A stretch of DNA of 47,464 bases from Clostridium sp. (GCA_029257045.1 JARIDB010000031.1:1-47464); one strand, 5' to 3'. Shown: positions 19,000 through 29,165, counted from the first letter of the stretch. The notes: a model not told the origin generated them from the sequence alone. Numbers and translations are program-made.

Positions 19000-21429
19000 G
19001 TGGAAAAAAAGAAAGGTAAAAATCCTAAAAAAAGTTTAAAGGAAAAGAATTCTTATAAAGATAAAGAAGATAAAAGAAATAATGATATTAAAGGAATTAT
19101 ATATATTACAATTGGAATATTACTTTCTATTGCTATTTATACAGAACTTGCAGGAGGTTTATCTATATTATCAAGACAAGTAATTTATAAGATAATAGGT
19201 ATATCTTCCTTTGTTTTACCTTTATATTTAATATATTTTGGATATTATAATATTTCTTCCAAAGGGAATATAAAAATAACAAGAAGAATATTCGGCATTA
19301 CTTTAATAATAATATCTATAACCTTAGGGGCAGCTACTGGAAGTCTACATATATTAAAAAATGTAGAGGGGTTTGGAGAAGCCTGGAAGGAAATTGTTAT
19401 TGAAAATGGGATTAATGGTGGATTTATAGGTCATTTAATATCTTATCCTCTGAGTATGTTAATAGGATATATTGGCTCATATATATTATATATTGCTATT
19501 TGGACTATAGGATCGATATTAGTTTTTGATATAACACTATATGATTTTATAAATTATTTCAAAGAAAACAAAAAAGGGTTGAAAGAGAAAAGAAAGATTA
19601 TAAAAGAAGAAAAGAAAAAATATAATATTGAGGAAAAAAATCAATTAATAGAAACAATTCCTAAAGACAATGAAAGGGAAGAATTTATAAATGGAATTAA
19701 TAATAAAATAAAAGTTTTAGATTTTATGAAAAATTATTCTATAGATGAAGATAAGGATGATGATTTAAGTAAAAAAGAAGAAGTAAAAAAAGAAAATAAA
19801 AATAATGAAAATACTTTTAATATAGAAGTTTATGATGAAGACAAAAAAGAAGCTGCTATAGATAAGTTTGAAAAAGATATTAAAACAAAAGAAGGAAAAC
19901 AAAATAAAAAGGAAAAATTAGAAAATCAAGTTAAAGAGGTAGTAAATAAGGAGATAGATGATAATATAGAAGAAGAAAAAAAAGAAGAAAAGTTATATGT
20001 TCACCCAAATGTAGATTTATTAAATATAAATACAAAAATGAAACTTAAAAGTGAAGATAAAAAGGGACTTATTGAAAATGCAGGAAGACTTGAAGGGATT
20101 TTAAATGATTTTGGTGTAGATGCAAAAGTAGTCCAAGTAACAAAAGGACCTTCTGTTACAAGATTTGAAATTCAACCAAGCCCCGGAGTTAAGGTATCTA
20201 AAATTGTAAATTTACAAGATGACATAGCATTAGGACTTGCAGCAAGCGCAGTTAGAATGGAAGCACCAATACCAGGAAAAGCAGCTATTGGAATAGAGGT
20301 TCCTAATGATAAACAAACATCGGTTTTCTTAAGAGAAGTTCTAGATTCTAAAGAATTTATAACTTCTAATAAAAAATTAGCTTTTGCATTAGGAAAAGAT
20401 ATTGCAGGTAAATGTGTAGTAGGCGATTTAGCAACTATGCCTCACACCTTAATTGCAGGAGCAACAGGTTCTGGAAAATCAGTATGCATTAATAGTCTAA
20501 TAATTAGTTTATTATATAAATACAGTCCAAAAGAAGTTAGATTGCTTATGGTAGACCCTAAGGTAGTGGAATTAAGTGTTTATAACGGAATCCCACATCT
20601 TTTAATACCAGTAGTTACAGATCCCAAAAAAGCTGCAGCAGCACTTAATTGGGCTGTTAATGAAATGAATAAAAGATATAAGCTTTTTGCAGATTCAGCT
20701 GTAAGAAATATAGAAGGATATAATGCTCTTTTTGATAAGGGAATAATAGAAGAAAAGTTACCTTATATAGTGATTATAGTGGATGAATTAGCAGATCTTA
20801 TGATGGCATGTCCAAATGATGTGGAAGATTATATCTGTAGATTAGCTCAAATGGCAAGAGCAGCTGGAATGCACTTAATAATTGCAACTCAAAGACCATC
20901 AGTAGATGTAATAACAGGAATAATTAAGGCGAACATTCCGTCTAGAATATCTTTTGCAGTTTCTTCTGGAATAGATTCAAGAACAATTCTAGATCAAACA
21001 GGAGCAGAAAAACTTCTAGGACGAGGAGATATGCTTTATTGTCCGATTGGAGAAAATAAACCATTAAGAGTTCAGGGAGCTTTTATTTCAGAAGATGAAG
21101 TAGAAAATGTAGTTAAATTTATAAAGGAAGAGGATACTTCAATAGATTATGAGGAATCAATTATAGAACATATAGAAAATGAATCTAAAGGTATATCTAA
21201 AGATGGAGAACCAGAAGAAGATGATGAATTACTTAATGAAGCTATAAAAACAGTTATAGAATATAATCAGGCTTCAACTTCTTTTATTCAAAGAAAATTA
21301 AGAATAGGATTTAATAGAGCTTCAAGAATCATGGATGAACTTGAATATAGAGGGATTATATCAGAAAAAGATGGAAGTAGACCAAGGCAAGTTCTTATGA
21401 CGAAAGAAGAATATTATTTGGAAGAATAA
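19000..21429 (+). CDS. ftsK: DNA translocase FtsK/SpoIIIE
   Basis: 809 residues. Membrane-anchored dsDNA pump that clears chromosomes from the septum at division or during sporulation. Start GTG 19000 (GGGGTGATTAT upstream); the overlapping ATG at 18998 is out of frame and soon stops. Parts: four membrane segments (about 30-190), a Lys/Glu-rich linker (about 195-335), the RecA-like motor with GATGSGKS (487-494) and IVDELADLMM, and a C-terminal gamma winged helix (STSFIQRKLRIGFNRASRIMDELE cut short here: about 750-790) that reads KOPS/SRS-type DNA. Neighbour tepA is conserved. Confidence 0.95.
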   Translation: MEKKKGKNPKKSLKEKNSYKDKEDKRNNDIKGIIYITIGILLSIAIYTELAGGLSILSRQVIYKIIGISSFVLPLYLIYFGYYNISSKGNIKITRRIFGITLIIISITLGAATGSLHILKNVEGFGEAWKEIVIENGINGGFIGHLISYPLSMLIGYIGSYILYIAIWTIGSILVFDITLYDFINYFKENKKGLKEKRKIIKEEKKKYNIEEKNQLIETIPKDNEREEFINGINNKIKVLDFMKNYSIDEDKDDDLSKKEEVKKENKNNENTFNIEVYDEDKKEAAIDKFEKDIKTKEGKQNKKEKLENQVKEVVNKEIDDNIEEEKKEEKLYVHPNVDLLNINTKMKLKSEDKKGLIENAGRLEGILNDFGVDAKVVQVTKGPSVTRFEIQPSPGVKVSKIVNLQDDIALGLAASAVRMEAPIPGKAAIGIEVPNDKQTSVFLREVLDSKEFITSNKKLAFALGKDIAGKCVVGDLATMPHTLIAGATGSGKSVCINSLIISLLYKYSPKEVRLLMVDPKVVELSVYNGIPHLLIPVVTDPKKAAAALNWAVNEMNKRYKLFADSAVRNIEGYNALFDKGIIEEKLPYIVIIVDELADLMMACPNDVEDYICRLAQMARAAGMHLIIATQRPSVDVITGIIKANIPSRISFAVSSGIDSRTILDQTGAEKLLGRGDMLYCPIGENKPLRVQGAFISEDEVENVVKFIKEEDTSIDYEESIIEHIENESKGISKDGEPEEDDELLNEAIKTVIEYNQASTSFIQRKLRIGFNRASRIMDELEYRGIISEKDGSRPRQVLMTKEEYYLEE

Positions 21430-21513
21430 AAAACTTGTAAATATTACAGTGGTACATTAAAATAAATTTAGGAAAAAAGGCAATAATTTATATAATACTT
21501 AGGAGGAAATACT

Positions 21514-22851
21514 TTGGAAAAATATAAAGTGGGAATGGTAAGTTTAGGTTGTGATAAAAATAGGGTAGATTCAGAACTTATATTAGGAACAATAAATAAA
21601 TATTATGAAATAACAAATGATCCAAAAGAAGCAGAAATAATAATAGTTAATACTTGTGGATTTATTGAAAGCGCAAAACAAGAATCTATAGATACAATTT
21701 TAGAGATGGCAGAATATAAAAATAAATATAAATGTAAAATGCTTATAGCAACAGGTTGTTTAACTCAAAGATATGGAGAAGAATTATTAGAATTAATGCC
21801 AGAGATTGATATTTTAATGGGCGTAAATGATTATATGAAGCTTCATAGATTAATTTTAGACTTTATTAAGGGTGAAGGTAAAATCTCATCAGTAAACTAT
21901 AGTGATGAAAATATAAATGAGGGGATTAGACTTTTAACAACAGATAAGCATGTAGCTTATGTTAGAATAGCTGAAGGTTGTGACAATTATTGTACCTACT
22001 GTATAATACCAAAGATAAGAGGGAAATTTAGAAGTAGAAAAGAAGATGTTATATTAAAAGAAGTTAAAGAACTAACTAAAAAAGGAGTAAAAGAGATAAT
22101 TCTTATAGCTCAGGATTTAACTAATTATGGTATTGATATCTATAATGAAAAAAAGCTTCATGATTTAATAAATAAAATTTCAAAGATAGAAGAAGTAAAA
22201 TGGATAAGGTTATTATATTGTTATCCAGAAGAAATAACTGAAGAATTAATAATAGAAATGAAAAATAATAAAAAGGTAGTTAAATATCTAGATCTACCAA
22301 TTCAACATATAACTAGTAAAATATTAAAACTTATGGCTAGAAAGACTAATAAAGAAACAATTATAAGTATAATTGAAAGATTAAGAGAAAACATGCCTGG
22401 TATTGCTTTACGAACTTCATTAATAGTAGGTTTTCCAGGGGAAACGGAAGAAGATTTTCTTGAATTAAAGGAATTTTTAAAAGATTACAAACTAGAAAAT
22501 GTAGGAGTATTTAAATATTCAAGAGAAGAAGGAACCCCAGCAGCTAATATGGAAAATCAAGTAGATGAGGAAGTTAAAGAGAGAAGATATAATGAACTTA
22601 TGGAAATTCAAAAAGATATTGCTCAAAATCTAAATAAATTGAAAATTCTAAAAGTATATGATACTATTATAGAAGGAAGAAAAGGCAAATATTTCATAGG
22701 AAGAAGTTCTGAAATGGCTCCTGAAATTGATGGAATTATATACATTGATACAAAAGATAATTTACAAGTAGGAGACATTATAAAAGTTAAAATTAAAGAA
22801 ACTTTAGAATATGATTTAATAGGAGAGGTATATAATGAATTTACCAAATAA
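21514..22851 (+). CDS. rimO: Ribosomal protein S12 methylthiotransferase RimO
   Basis: 445 residues. Radical SAM enzyme with two 4Fe-4S clusters that methylthiolates an Asp of S12. TTG 21514 is preceded by AGGAGG. The N-terminal UPF0004 domain supplies Cys in [17 protein letters not shown] and TGCLTQRY; the radical SAM Cys are in [13 protein letters not shown] (C-x3-C-x2-C). A C-terminal TRAM domain follows (about 375-440). [12 protein letters not shown] favours RimO over MiaB. It overlaps pgsA by 17 bases. Confidence 0.95.
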   Translation: MEKYKVGMVSLGCDKNRVDSELILGTINKYYEITNDPKEAEIIIVNTCGFIESAKQESIDTILEMAEYKNKYKCKMLIATGCLTQRYGEELLELMPEIDILMGVNDYMKLHRLILDFIKGEGKISSVNYSDENINEGIRLLTTDKHVAYVRIAEGCDNYCTYCIIPKIRGKFRSRKEDVILKEVKELTKKGVKEIILIAQDLTNYGIDIYNEKKLHDLINKISKIEEVKWIRLLYCYPEEITEELIIEMKNNKKVVKYLDLPIQHITSKILKLMARKTNKETIISIIERLRENMPGIALRTSLIVGFPGETEEDFLELKEFLKDYKLENVGVFKYSREEGTPAANMENQVDEEVKERRYNELMEIQKDIAQNLNKLKILKVYDTIIEGRKGKYFIGRSSEMAPEIDGIIYIDTKDNLQVGDIIKVKIKETLEYDLIGEVYNEFTK

Positions 22852-23425
22852 ATTAACATTACTTAGAATACTGTTAGTACCAATATTCTTATTATTTATT
22901 ACAGTTAAACAAATTCCATATGGAACATTTATAGCTACATTTGTTTTTGTAATAGCAGCAATAACAGATCAACTAGATGGACATATTGCTAGAAGTAGAA
23001 ATCAGATAACAACATTTGGGAAATTTATGGATCCTTTAGCAGATAAACTTTTAGTTACATCAGCTTTAATAGCATTGGTAGATTTGAAAATTATAGCAGC
23101 TTGGGCTGCTGTAATAATAATTGCAAGGGAATTTGCTGTATCAGGCCTTAGAACAATTGCAGCAGCAGAAGGTAAAATTATAGCTGCAAGCATGTGGGGA
23201 AAGGTAAAAACTGTAACTCAAATTATAGCAATTATAACTTCATTATTAAGAGTAAATATAGAATCTTCTGAAACATTACTTGCTTATTTTTCAGCTAATA
23301 GTTTTATGATAAATATTATTAAATTTTCACCTAAAATAACTATGTTATTAGCAATAATAATAACTATAATATCTGGAGTAGATTATTTTGCTAAAAATAA
23401 AAAAATAATTGATACGAATAAATAG
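22835..23425 (+). CDS. pgsA: CDP-diacylglycerol-glycerol-3-phosphate 3-phosphatidyltransferase
   Basis: 196 residues, an integral membrane enzyme that commits CDP-DAG to phosphatidylglycerol. The full CDP-alcohol phosphotransferase motif is present: D45-x2-D48-G49-x2-A52-R53-x8-G62-x3-D66-x3-D70. About five hydrophobic segments flank it. The ribosome site (AGGAGAGG) and start lie inside the end of rimO, so the two are coupled. Confidence 0.95.
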   Translation: MNLPNKLTLLRILLVPIFLLFITVKQIPYGTFIATFVFVIAAITDQLDGHIARSRNQITTFGKFMDPLADKLLVTSALIALVDLKIIAAWAAVIIIAREFAVSGLRTIAAAEGKIIAASMWGKVKTVTQIIAIITSLLRVNIESSETLLAYFSANSFMINIIKFSPKITMLLAIIITIISGVDYFAKNKKIIDTNK

Positions 23426-23457
23426 ATTAAAAAAATTAAAATTGGATATGATTACAA

Positions 23458-23491
23458 TAAGGGGTTCCATCTTTTGAAGTTGGAGCTTTTT
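23458..23491 (+). terminator. pgsA terminator
   Basis: GGGGTTCCA (23461-23469) pairs with TGGAGCTTTT (23481-23490) through several G-U pairs, ending in a T-run. It lies about 35 bases after pgsA. Confidence 0.55.
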
Positions 23492-23529
23492 AACTGGTAA
23501 ATAATAGTTAAAAAAATTGACAATTAGTG

Positions 23530-23558
23530 TTGACTATAAAGAATAAATGATATATAAT
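23530..23558 (+). promoter_or_regulatory. recA promoter
   Basis: TTGACT (23530-23535), 17 bases, TATAAT (23553-23558). The predicted start is near 23565, directly beside the LexA box. Confidence 0.85.
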
Positions 23559-23567
23559 TCAATTATA

Positions 23568-23579
23568 GAACAAACGTTC
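23568..23579. promoter_or_regulatory. LexA (SOS) box of recA
   Basis: GAAC-AAAC-GTTC fits the Gram-positive LexA consensus GAAC-N4-GTTC exactly. It overlaps the predicted transcription start of recA, a position that would block initiation until DNA damage. Confidence 0.9.
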
Positions 23580-23599
23580 GTTAAGAAAGGAAGTGTCCT

Positions 23600-24652
23600 A
23601 TGGGAAATATAGATATGGATAAATTAAAGGCTATTGAAAATGCAATGGGTCAAATTGAAAAGCAATTTGGTAAGGGATCGGTTATGAAGCTTGGTGAAAA
23701 TACTTCAATGAATCTTGATTCAATACCTACAGGATGTCTTGATTTAGATATAGCTTTAGGAATAGGCGGATTGCCAAAAGGAAGAATAGTAGAAGTATAT
23801 GGACCTGAAAGCTCAGGTAAAACAACTGTAGCATTACATGTAGCAGCAGAAGCACAAAAAATAGGTGGAGCAGTTGCATTTATTGATGCAGAACATGCAT
23901 TAGATCCAAGTTATGCTAAAAAATTAGGTGTTGATATAGATAGTCTTATAGTATCACAACCTGATACAGGAGAACAAGGATTAGAAATTGCAGAAGCTTT
24001 AGTTCGTTCAGGAGCTATAGATGTAATTATTGTAGACTCAGTAGCGGCTTTAGTTCCAAGAGCTGAAATAGAAGGAGAAATGGGAGATTCTCATGTAGGT
24101 CTTCATGCAAGACTTATGTCCCAAGCTTTAAGAAAATTAACAGGAACTATACAAAAGACAGGATGTATAGCAATATTTATAAACCAGCTGAGAGAAAAAG
24201 TTGGAGTTATGTTTGGTAACCCAGAAACAACTACAGGAGGAAGAGCTTTAAAATTCTATTCATCAGTTAGATTAGATGTAAGAAGAATAGACTCAATTAA
24301 ACAAGGTGATAGTATTGTAGGTAACAGAACAAGAGTTAAGGTAACTAAAAATAAAGTTGCACCTCCATTTAAACAAGCTGAGTTTGATATAATGTATAAT
24401 GAGGGTATATCTAAAACTGGAAATATAGTAGATGTTGGAGTTAAAGAAGGATTTGTTCAAAAGAGCGGTGCATGGTTCTCTTATGGTGATGTTAGATTAG
24501 GTCAAGGAAGAGAAAATGCTAAACAGTCTTTAAAAGATAATCCTGAAATAGCATTAGAAATAGAAAATAAAATTAGAGAAAAATATAATATGAAAATTTA
24601 TGCTCCATTAGTACAAGAAAAGACAGAAAAAACAAAAAAGACAGAAAAATAA
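23600..24652 (+). CDS. recA: Recombinase RecA
   Basis: 350 residues. RecA filaments drive strand exchange and trigger LexA self-cleavage. Walker A GPESSGKT is at 68-75; [16 protein letters not shown] and the loop-2 region [14 protein letters not shown] are conserved. The C-terminal tail is basic and Thr-rich ([11 protein letters not shown]) rather than strongly acidic. It has a GAAAGGAAG ribosome site and SOS control upstream, and a strong terminator after it. Confidence 0.99.
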   Translation: MGNIDMDKLKAIENAMGQIEKQFGKGSVMKLGENTSMNLDSIPTGCLDLDIALGIGGLPKGRIVEVYGPESSGKTTVALHVAAEAQKIGGAVAFIDAEHALDPSYAKKLGVDIDSLIVSQPDTGEQGLEIAEALVRSGAIDVIIVDSVAALVPRAEIEGEMGDSHVGLHARLMSQALRKLTGTIQKTGCIAIFINQLREKVGVMFGNPETTTGGRALKFYSSVRLDVRRIDSIKQGDSIVGNRTRVKVTKNKVAPPFKQAEFDIMYNEGISKTGNIVDVGVKEGFVQKSGAWFSYGDVRLGQGRENAKQSLKDNPEIALEIENKIREKYNMKIYAPLVQEKTEKTKKTEK

Positions 24653-24683
24653 ATAGTGAACATAAATAAAATGATATGGCTAT

Positions 24684-24732
24684 AATAATAGTAATAAATG
24701 ATTATTAAATCATTTATTACTATTATTTTTTC
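24684..24732 (+). terminator. recA terminator
   Basis: A perfect 19-bp stem, 24684-24702 with 24709-24727, loop TATTAA, then a T-run. The arms are entirely A/T apart from one G-C and one C-G pair. Confidence 0.85.
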
Positions 24733-24779
24733 TTAATTTGTAAACGGTTGCCGAAGTCTGGATTAATATTCAACTAAAC

Positions 24780-24808
24780 TTGACATAATTTTAAAATTAA
24801 GATAAAAT
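24780..24808 (+). promoter_or_regulatory. rny promoter
   Basis: A perfect TTGACA (24780-24785), 17 bases, TAAAAT (24803-24808). It leaves an untranslated leader of about 100 bases before rny. Confidence 0.8.
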
Positions 24809-24913
24809 AATAACAAATACTGGTTTAACGTATTTTAAATATCAGTTGGAATAAATATGATACCTACTACATTTTCATTTTTAAATTGTTAAATAAATGG
24901 AGGAGGTGTTATT

Positions 24914-26458
24914 ATGGGGAAATTTCTTATTTGGGCATTAGTATATATTGTAAGCATGGCCGTTATAAGCTTATTACTTTATAAAACTATAAAAAAGGTT
25001 TCTAGAAAAAGGATAGAAGGCTTAGAAAAAGAAGCAGAAGAAGTTTTAGTTAATGCTAAAAAAGAAGCAGAAGCTACTAAGAAAGAATCAATTTTAGAGG
25101 CTAAGGAAGAAGTTCATAGACTAAGAAATGATCTGGAAAAAGATTCAAGGGAAAGAAGAAATGAAATTCAAAGACTTGAACGAAGAATAATTCAAAGAGA
25201 AGAATCATTAGATAAGAAAAGTGATCTTTTAGAGAAAAAAGATGAAAATATAACTAAAAGATTACAAGAAATCGATGATATGGAATCTCGTGTACAAGAA
25301 CTTCATAATAAAAGAAGAGAAGAACTTGAAAAAATAGCTTCTTTATCAAGTGAAGAGGCAAAAACAATTCTTTTAGAAGAAGTGCGAAGAGAAGTAACTC
25401 ATGAAACTGCTATGATGATCAAGGATATTGAATCCAAGGCTAAAGAAGAAGCAGAAAAGAAAGCTAGAGAAATTATTACAACAGCTATTCAAAGATGTGC
25501 AGCAGATCACGTATCAGAATCAACAGTACATGTTGTTACCCTTCCTAATGATGAAATGAAGGGTAGAATTATAGGTAGAGAAGGTAGAAATATCAGAACT
25601 CTTGAAACATTAACAGGAGTAGATTTAATTATAGATGATACTCCAGAAGCAGTTATTTTATCAAGTTTCGATCCTGTTAGAAGAGAAATTGCTAAAATAG
25701 CTCTTGAAAAGTTAATAGTGGATGGAAGAATTCATCCAGCTAGAATCGAAGAAATGGTAGAAAGAGCTACTAAGGACATTGAAAATGATATAAAAGAAGA
25801 AGGAGAACAAGCAACTCTAGAAACTGGAGTTCATGGAGTTCATCCTGAAATAATCAAATTACTTGGTAGACTAAAGTATAGAACTAGTTATGGCCAAAAT
25901 GTGTTAAAACATTCTATTGAAGTTTCATACTTAGCTGGTGTAATGGCAGCAGAACTTGGGTTAGATGTAAGTCTAGCTAAAAGAGCAGGGCTTTTACATG
26001 ATATAGGTAAAGTAGCAGCTAAAGAAGAAGAAGGACGTCACGCTGTGATTGGTGGAGATTTAGCTAAGAAATATGGCGAATCTCAAGCGGTGTATAATGC
26101 AATTGCTGCTCATCATGGTGATGTTGAAATGTTAACACTTGAAGCTGTGTTAGTTCAGGCAGCTGATGCAATATCAGCAGCAAGACCAGGCGCGAGAAGG
26201 GAAACCTTGGAGGCATATATAAAGAGATTAGAAAAACTTGAAGAGATTGCAAACTCTTATGAAGGTGTAGAAAAATCATATGCAATTCAAGCTGGTAGAG
26301 AGATTAGAATTATGGTTAAACCAGATCACTTAGATGACGCTGGATCTGTAGAATTAGCTAGAAATTTAGCTAAGAGTATAGAAGAGCAATTAGAATATCC
26401 AGGTCAAATAAAAATTAATGTTATTAGAGAAACGAGAGCAGTAGATTATGCTAAATAA
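24914..26458 (+). CDS. rny: Ribonuclease Y
   Basis: 514 residues. RNase Y is the membrane-tethered endonuclease that starts mRNA decay in many Firmicutes. One N-terminal membrane segment (about 3-24) is followed by a long coiled coil (about 30-190), a KH domain (about 216, [15 protein letters not shown]) and an HD domain with the metal pair H362-D363 in LLHDIGK. Strong GGAGGAGG before ATG 24914. Its neighbours recA and spoVS are the same as in B. subtilis (recA-...-rny-...-spoVS). Confidence 0.97.
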   Translation: MGKFLIWALVYIVSMAVISLLLYKTIKKVSRKRIEGLEKEAEEVLVNAKKEAEATKKESILEAKEEVHRLRNDLEKDSRERRNEIQRLERRIIQREESLDKKSDLLEKKDENITKRLQEIDDMESRVQELHNKRREELEKIASLSSEEAKTILLEEVRREVTHETAMMIKDIESKAKEEAEKKAREIITTAIQRCAADHVSESTVHVVTLPNDEMKGRIIGREGRNIRTLETLTGVDLIIDDTPEAVILSSFDPVRREIAKIALEKLIVDGRIHPARIEEMVERATKDIENDIKEEGEQATLETGVHGVHPEIIKLLGRLKYRTSYGQNVLKHSIEVSYLAGVMAAELGLDVSLAKRAGLLHDIGKVAAKEEEGRHAVIGGDLAKKYGESQAVYNAIAAHHGDVEMLTLEAVLVQAADAISAARPGARRETLEAYIKRLEKLEEIANSYEGVEKSYAIQAGREIRIMVKPDHLDDAGSVELARNLAKSIEEQLEYPGQIKINVIRETRAVDYAK

Positions 26459-26488
26459 TAATTTAGATTAAAATCGTAATGCTTTAAA

Positions 26489-26539
26489 AATAATCAAGGG
26501 ATTCAAAAATTTAATTATAATCCTTTGATTATTTTTTTT
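26489..26539 (+). terminator. rny terminator
   Basis: AATAATCAAGGGATT (26489-26503) pairs with AATCCTTTGATTATT (26519-26533) with one G-U pair, followed by T8. Confidence 0.9.
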
Positions 26540-26652
26540 GTTCTAAATACAAATTAATGAACTTTTTAATAATAGTAAAAATTAAAGGAATTAATGAATA
26601 ATATGAAAATAAAGAAATATAATTAAAAAATATAACATTTTATAAAATAAAA

Positions 26653-26679
26653 GAAGGATTAATTATAAATATATAGAAT
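26653..26679 (+). promoter_or_regulatory. Sigma-H promoter of spoVS
   Basis: GAAGGATTA (26653-26661) matches the B. subtilis sigma-H -35 RnAGGAwww at every defined base. After 11 bases, ATAGAAT (26673-26679) matches RnnGAAT. spoVS is a known sigma-H gene in B. subtilis, so the fit of sequence and gene supports entry-into-sporulation control. Confidence 0.75.
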
Positions 26680-26753
26680 ATATATAATAGAAATTAAAAA
26701 TATTTTATTAATCTAAATTGTAAACGATTTATTATCTAGGAGGTAAAGACAAA

Positions 26754-27014
26754 GTGGAAGTATTAAAAGTTTCAACGAAATCAAATCCAAACTCAGTGGC
26801 AGGTGCAGTAGCTGCCATAATCAAAGAAAAGAATATAGTAGAAATCCAAGCAGTAGGCGCAGGTGCTATAAATCAAGCTGTTAAGGCTATAGCTATAGCA
26901 AGAGGCTTCGTTGCTCCTAGCGGTAAGGACATAGTTTGTATTCCGGCATTCACCGATATATTAATAGATGGAGAAGAAAGGACTGCTATAAAATTAATAA
27001 TTCAGCCAAGATAA
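26754..27014 (+). CDS. spoVS: Stage V sporulation protein S
   Basis: 86 residues from GTG 26754 (AGGAGG upstream). SpoVS is a small Alba-fold protein needed for late sporulation and with effects on septation. The whole sequence is conserved in the family: VLKVSTKSNPNSVAGAVAA and VQAVGAGAINQAVKAIAIAR (split here). Its own sigma-H promoter and terminator make it monocistronic. Confidence 0.97.
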   Translation: MEVLKVSTKSNPNSVAGAVAAIIKEKNIVEIQAVGAGAINQAVKAIAIARGFVAPSGKDIVCIPAFTDILIDGEERTAIKLIIQPR

Positions 27015-27054
27015 GTAATGCCTAAGTAACAATTAGGAAAAGTTGTGATATGAG

Positions 27055-27088
27055 AAAAGGACTACATATAGATGGTAGTTCTTTTTTT
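27055..27088 (+). terminator. spoVS terminator
   Basis: AAAAGGACTAC (27055-27065) pairs with GTAGTTCTTTT (27075-27085) with one G-U pair, then T. Confidence 0.85.
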
Positions 27089-27111
27089 ATAAACCTTAAA
27101 TTAGATAAACC

Positions 27112-27140
27112 TTGAATTTTTTTAGAATTACATATATAAT
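27112..27140 (+). promoter_or_regulatory. Sigma-A promoter of the HPr gene
   Basis: TTGAAT (27112-27117), 17 bases, TATAAT (27135-27140). Confidence 0.75.
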
Positions 27141-27193
27141 GAAGTAGTTAAATAGGTAACTATTTTAAATTTATTTGCGAAGAGGTGTTTTAA

Positions 27194-27454
27194 ATGATAT
27201 CCAAAGAGGTTGTAGTAAATAACGGAACTGGTTTACATGCTAGACCAGCAACTTTATTAGTAAAAAAGGCTTCATCATTCAAATCAGATGTAAGTATTGA
27301 ATTCAACGGAAAAAAAGCTAATGTTAAAAGTTTAATCGGAGTTCTTTCTTTAGGAGTAACTAAAGGAGCTAACATAACTGTTTTAGCTTCAGGAGACGAC
27401 GAAGCTTTAGCTGTAGAAGAAATAGCTAATTTAATAGCTACATTAGAAGATTAA
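27194..27454 (+). CDS. ptsH: Phosphocarrier protein HPr
   Basis: 86 residues. HPr passes phosphate from Enzyme I to sugar-specific PTS permeases. The active-site H15 is in GTGLHARPA and the regulatory S46 is in VKSLIGVLSLG, so it can be both a PTS carrier and an HPrK-dependent signal for catabolite repression. H15 separates it from Crh, which lacks this His. It is monocistronic, away from any ptsI. GAGGTG precedes ATG. Confidence 0.93.
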   Translation: MISKEVVVNNGTGLHARPATLLVKKASSFKSDVSIEFNGKKANVKSLIGVLSLGVTKGANITVLASGDDEALAVEEIANLIATLED

Positions 27455-27457
27455 TAT

Positions 27458-27487
27458 AAAAAGTGCTGTAAAGCACTTTTTATTTTT
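27458..27487 (+). terminator. HPr gene terminator
   Basis: AAAAAGTGCT (27458-27467), loop GTAA, AGCACTTTTT (27472-27481), then ATTTTTT. It begins just after the stop. Confidence 0.9.
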
Positions 27488-27550
27488 TCTAAAATGAATA
27501 AAAAACAAAAAAATAGTTAATCATATAAATAAAAGGCCTTTGGAGGTAAT

Positions 27551-27721
27551 ATGATTTATAATGAATTAATTAATCATAAATGTTTAAGTTGCAATGGTAT
27601 AGGAAAAGTAAATTGCGACTGTAACATTAATAATAAAGAACAATACAATAAAAATTGTTTTGTATGTAGTGGAGAAGGTAGTTTTAAATGTCCTTTATGT
27701 GAAGGTAAGGGTATTTATTAA
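27551..27721 (+). CDS. Small DnaJ-type zinc-finger protein, 56 aa
   Basis: A short ORF from ATG 27551 with GGAGG at 27542-27546 and a perfect terminator straight after the stop. The protein carries CLSCNGIG, CDC, CFVCSGEG and CPLCEGKG: three CxxCxGxG repeats plus one CxC. This is the pattern of the DnaJ central zinc domain and of anti-TRAP-like proteins, which hold two zinc ions. There is no J-domain, so it is not a DnaJ itself. It could be a small chaperone-like or RNA/protein-binding factor; its partner is unknown. The sense of the reading frame is supported by the ribosome site and the spacing of Cys pairs. Confidence 0.8.
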   Translation: MIYNELINHKCLSCNGIGKVNCDCNINNKEQYNKNCFVCSGEGSFKCPLCEGKGIY

Positions 27722-27760
27722 AATAAAGATTATGATTTTAATACATAATCTTTATTTTTT
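27722..27760 (+). terminator. Terminator of the zinc-finger gene
   Basis: AATAAAGATTATG (27722-27734) pairs with CATAATCTTTATT (27744-27756) over 13 bp, ending in T6. It begins on the base after the stop codon. Confidence 0.9.
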
Positions 27761-27839
27761 TATTAGTAAATAAGCATTTTAATATATATATAAATGTAAA
27801 ACATTTAATGGAATATAAGTAAGAAAGAAGAAGAATAAT

Positions 27840-27868
27840 TTGAAAAAACTTATAAAATAATTTATAAT
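27840..27868 (+). promoter_or_regulatory. Sigma-A promoter of the DUF6398/TPR gene
   Basis: TTGAAA (27840-27845), 17 bases, TATAAT (27863-27868), 64 bases before the start codon. Confidence 0.65.
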
Positions 27869-27932
27869 AAGTAATAGTTATAGGAATATATACTAATAAC
27901 CGTTAAACAAAGATATCTTAAGGAGAATAATA

Positions 27933-29165
27933 ATGAATAGCTTAAATAATAAAAGAGCTGAAGATATAATGAAAATAATAAAAAATATAACTAATAAAGG
28001 AATTATAGAAGAAATTTATATTTCTTTATCAGAAAAACTTATAGAAGATTTATGTAAAATAGATACGAATTTATTTAATAAAGGGAAAGCTAAATCTTGG
28101 GCCTGTGGAATAATACATACCCTAGGCTTGCTAAATGGACTTTTTGACAGAAAAAACAAGAATTACATTATGGTAAGTAAGATTTATGAGACATTTGAAG
28201 TTAGTAATAGTACTGGACTTTCTAAGTCTAAAGATATAAGAAAGATTATAGATATATATAATGAAAGATATATTAATAATAAAGAAAATTTAAATAAACT
28301 TAAAATAGATGGACAAACTATATCAAATTGTGATACTAACGAAATAAGTGAAATCAATAAAGTTAATAAAATTAATTTAGATGAATTAAATGTTAAAGAA
28401 AATATATTAAATAAAGTAAAATTAAATGTTGATTTGAAAAAAGCTAATGAGTTATGTGATATTGCTTGGAAGGAAAGAAATTATAATAAAAGGATTAGGA
28501 TTGCAAAAGAAGCTTTATTAATTTCCAAGAATTGCGCTGAAGCTTATATAATACTTTCTTATGATAATAGCATTAGTAATAATGATAAAAAGGAATATAT
28601 TTTAAAAGCTATAGAAATTTCGGAAAATATTATAGGTAAAGAAAATATTTACAAATATAAAAATCAATTTTTAAAGGAAGATTTTACGAGGACTTATTAT
28701 AGTTCTAAATATAGATTAGGTAACTTACTTTGGGAGAATGGTGAAGGAAATGAAGCTATTGATGTTTTTATATATTTAATTAATATTTATCCGGAAGATT
28801 CGACTCTTATTAGACTTACATTAATGTCTTGGATGATAATTAAAGAACGATTTAATGAATTAGAGGAATTATTTAAAAGATATAAAGATGATTTTTTAGC
28901 TGGAACAAAATATTCTAAAGCTTTATATTATTTTATTAATAATGATAAAGACAAGGCTTTAAGAAATCTACGAATTGCAAATGCTAATAATCCATATATA
29001 ATGGAACATCTTTTGAAGGTGAAAAAGGTTAATATGAAGGAAATGGAATTTAATACTCTAGGATCCGAAGGTGAAGCTATAAATTATTTAAGATTTGGAG
29101 AAGAAGCTTGGAATTCTTTTGAAAATAGTAAAAGATGGATTAAAGAAATTAAATATGAATTATAG
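27933..29165 (+). CDS. DUF6398-like domain plus TPR-like repeat protein
   Basis: 410 residues, cytosolic, function unknown. Residues about 20-110 contain KSWACGIIHTLGLLNGLFDR then an HTH-like ETFEVSNSTGLSKSKDIR, which fits the DUF6398 pattern (W-A-[AG]-I-I-x3-G-x2-N-x-L-F-D). A polar Asn-rich linker (about 115-150) leads to an alpha-helical C-terminal half with TPR-like units (ANELCDIAWKERNYNKRIRIAKEALLISKNCAEAYIILS spans one unit; only its pattern is given: two helices with A-Y at the turn). Such proteins resemble ST7/TPR-type adaptors. It has its own promoter. Confidence 0.65.
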   Translation: MNSLNNKRAEDIMKIIKNITNKGIIEEIYISLSEKLIEDLCKIDTNLFNKGKAKSWACGIIHTLGLLNGLFDRKNKNYIMVSKIYETFEVSNSTGLSKSKDIRKIIDIYNERYINNKENLNKLKIDGQTISNCDTNEISEINKVNKINLDELNVKENILNKVKLNVDLKKANELCDIAWKERNYNKRIRIAKEALLISKNCAEAYIILSYDNSISNNDKKEYILKAIEISENIIGKENIYKYKNQFLKEDFTRTYYSSKYRLGNLLWENGEGNEAIDVFIYLINIYPEDSTLIRLTLMSWMIIKERFNELEELFKRYKDDFLAGTKYSKALYYFINNDKDKALRNLRIANANNPYIMEHLLKVKKVNMKEMEFNTLGSEGEAINYLRFGEEAWNSFENSKRWIKEIKYEL

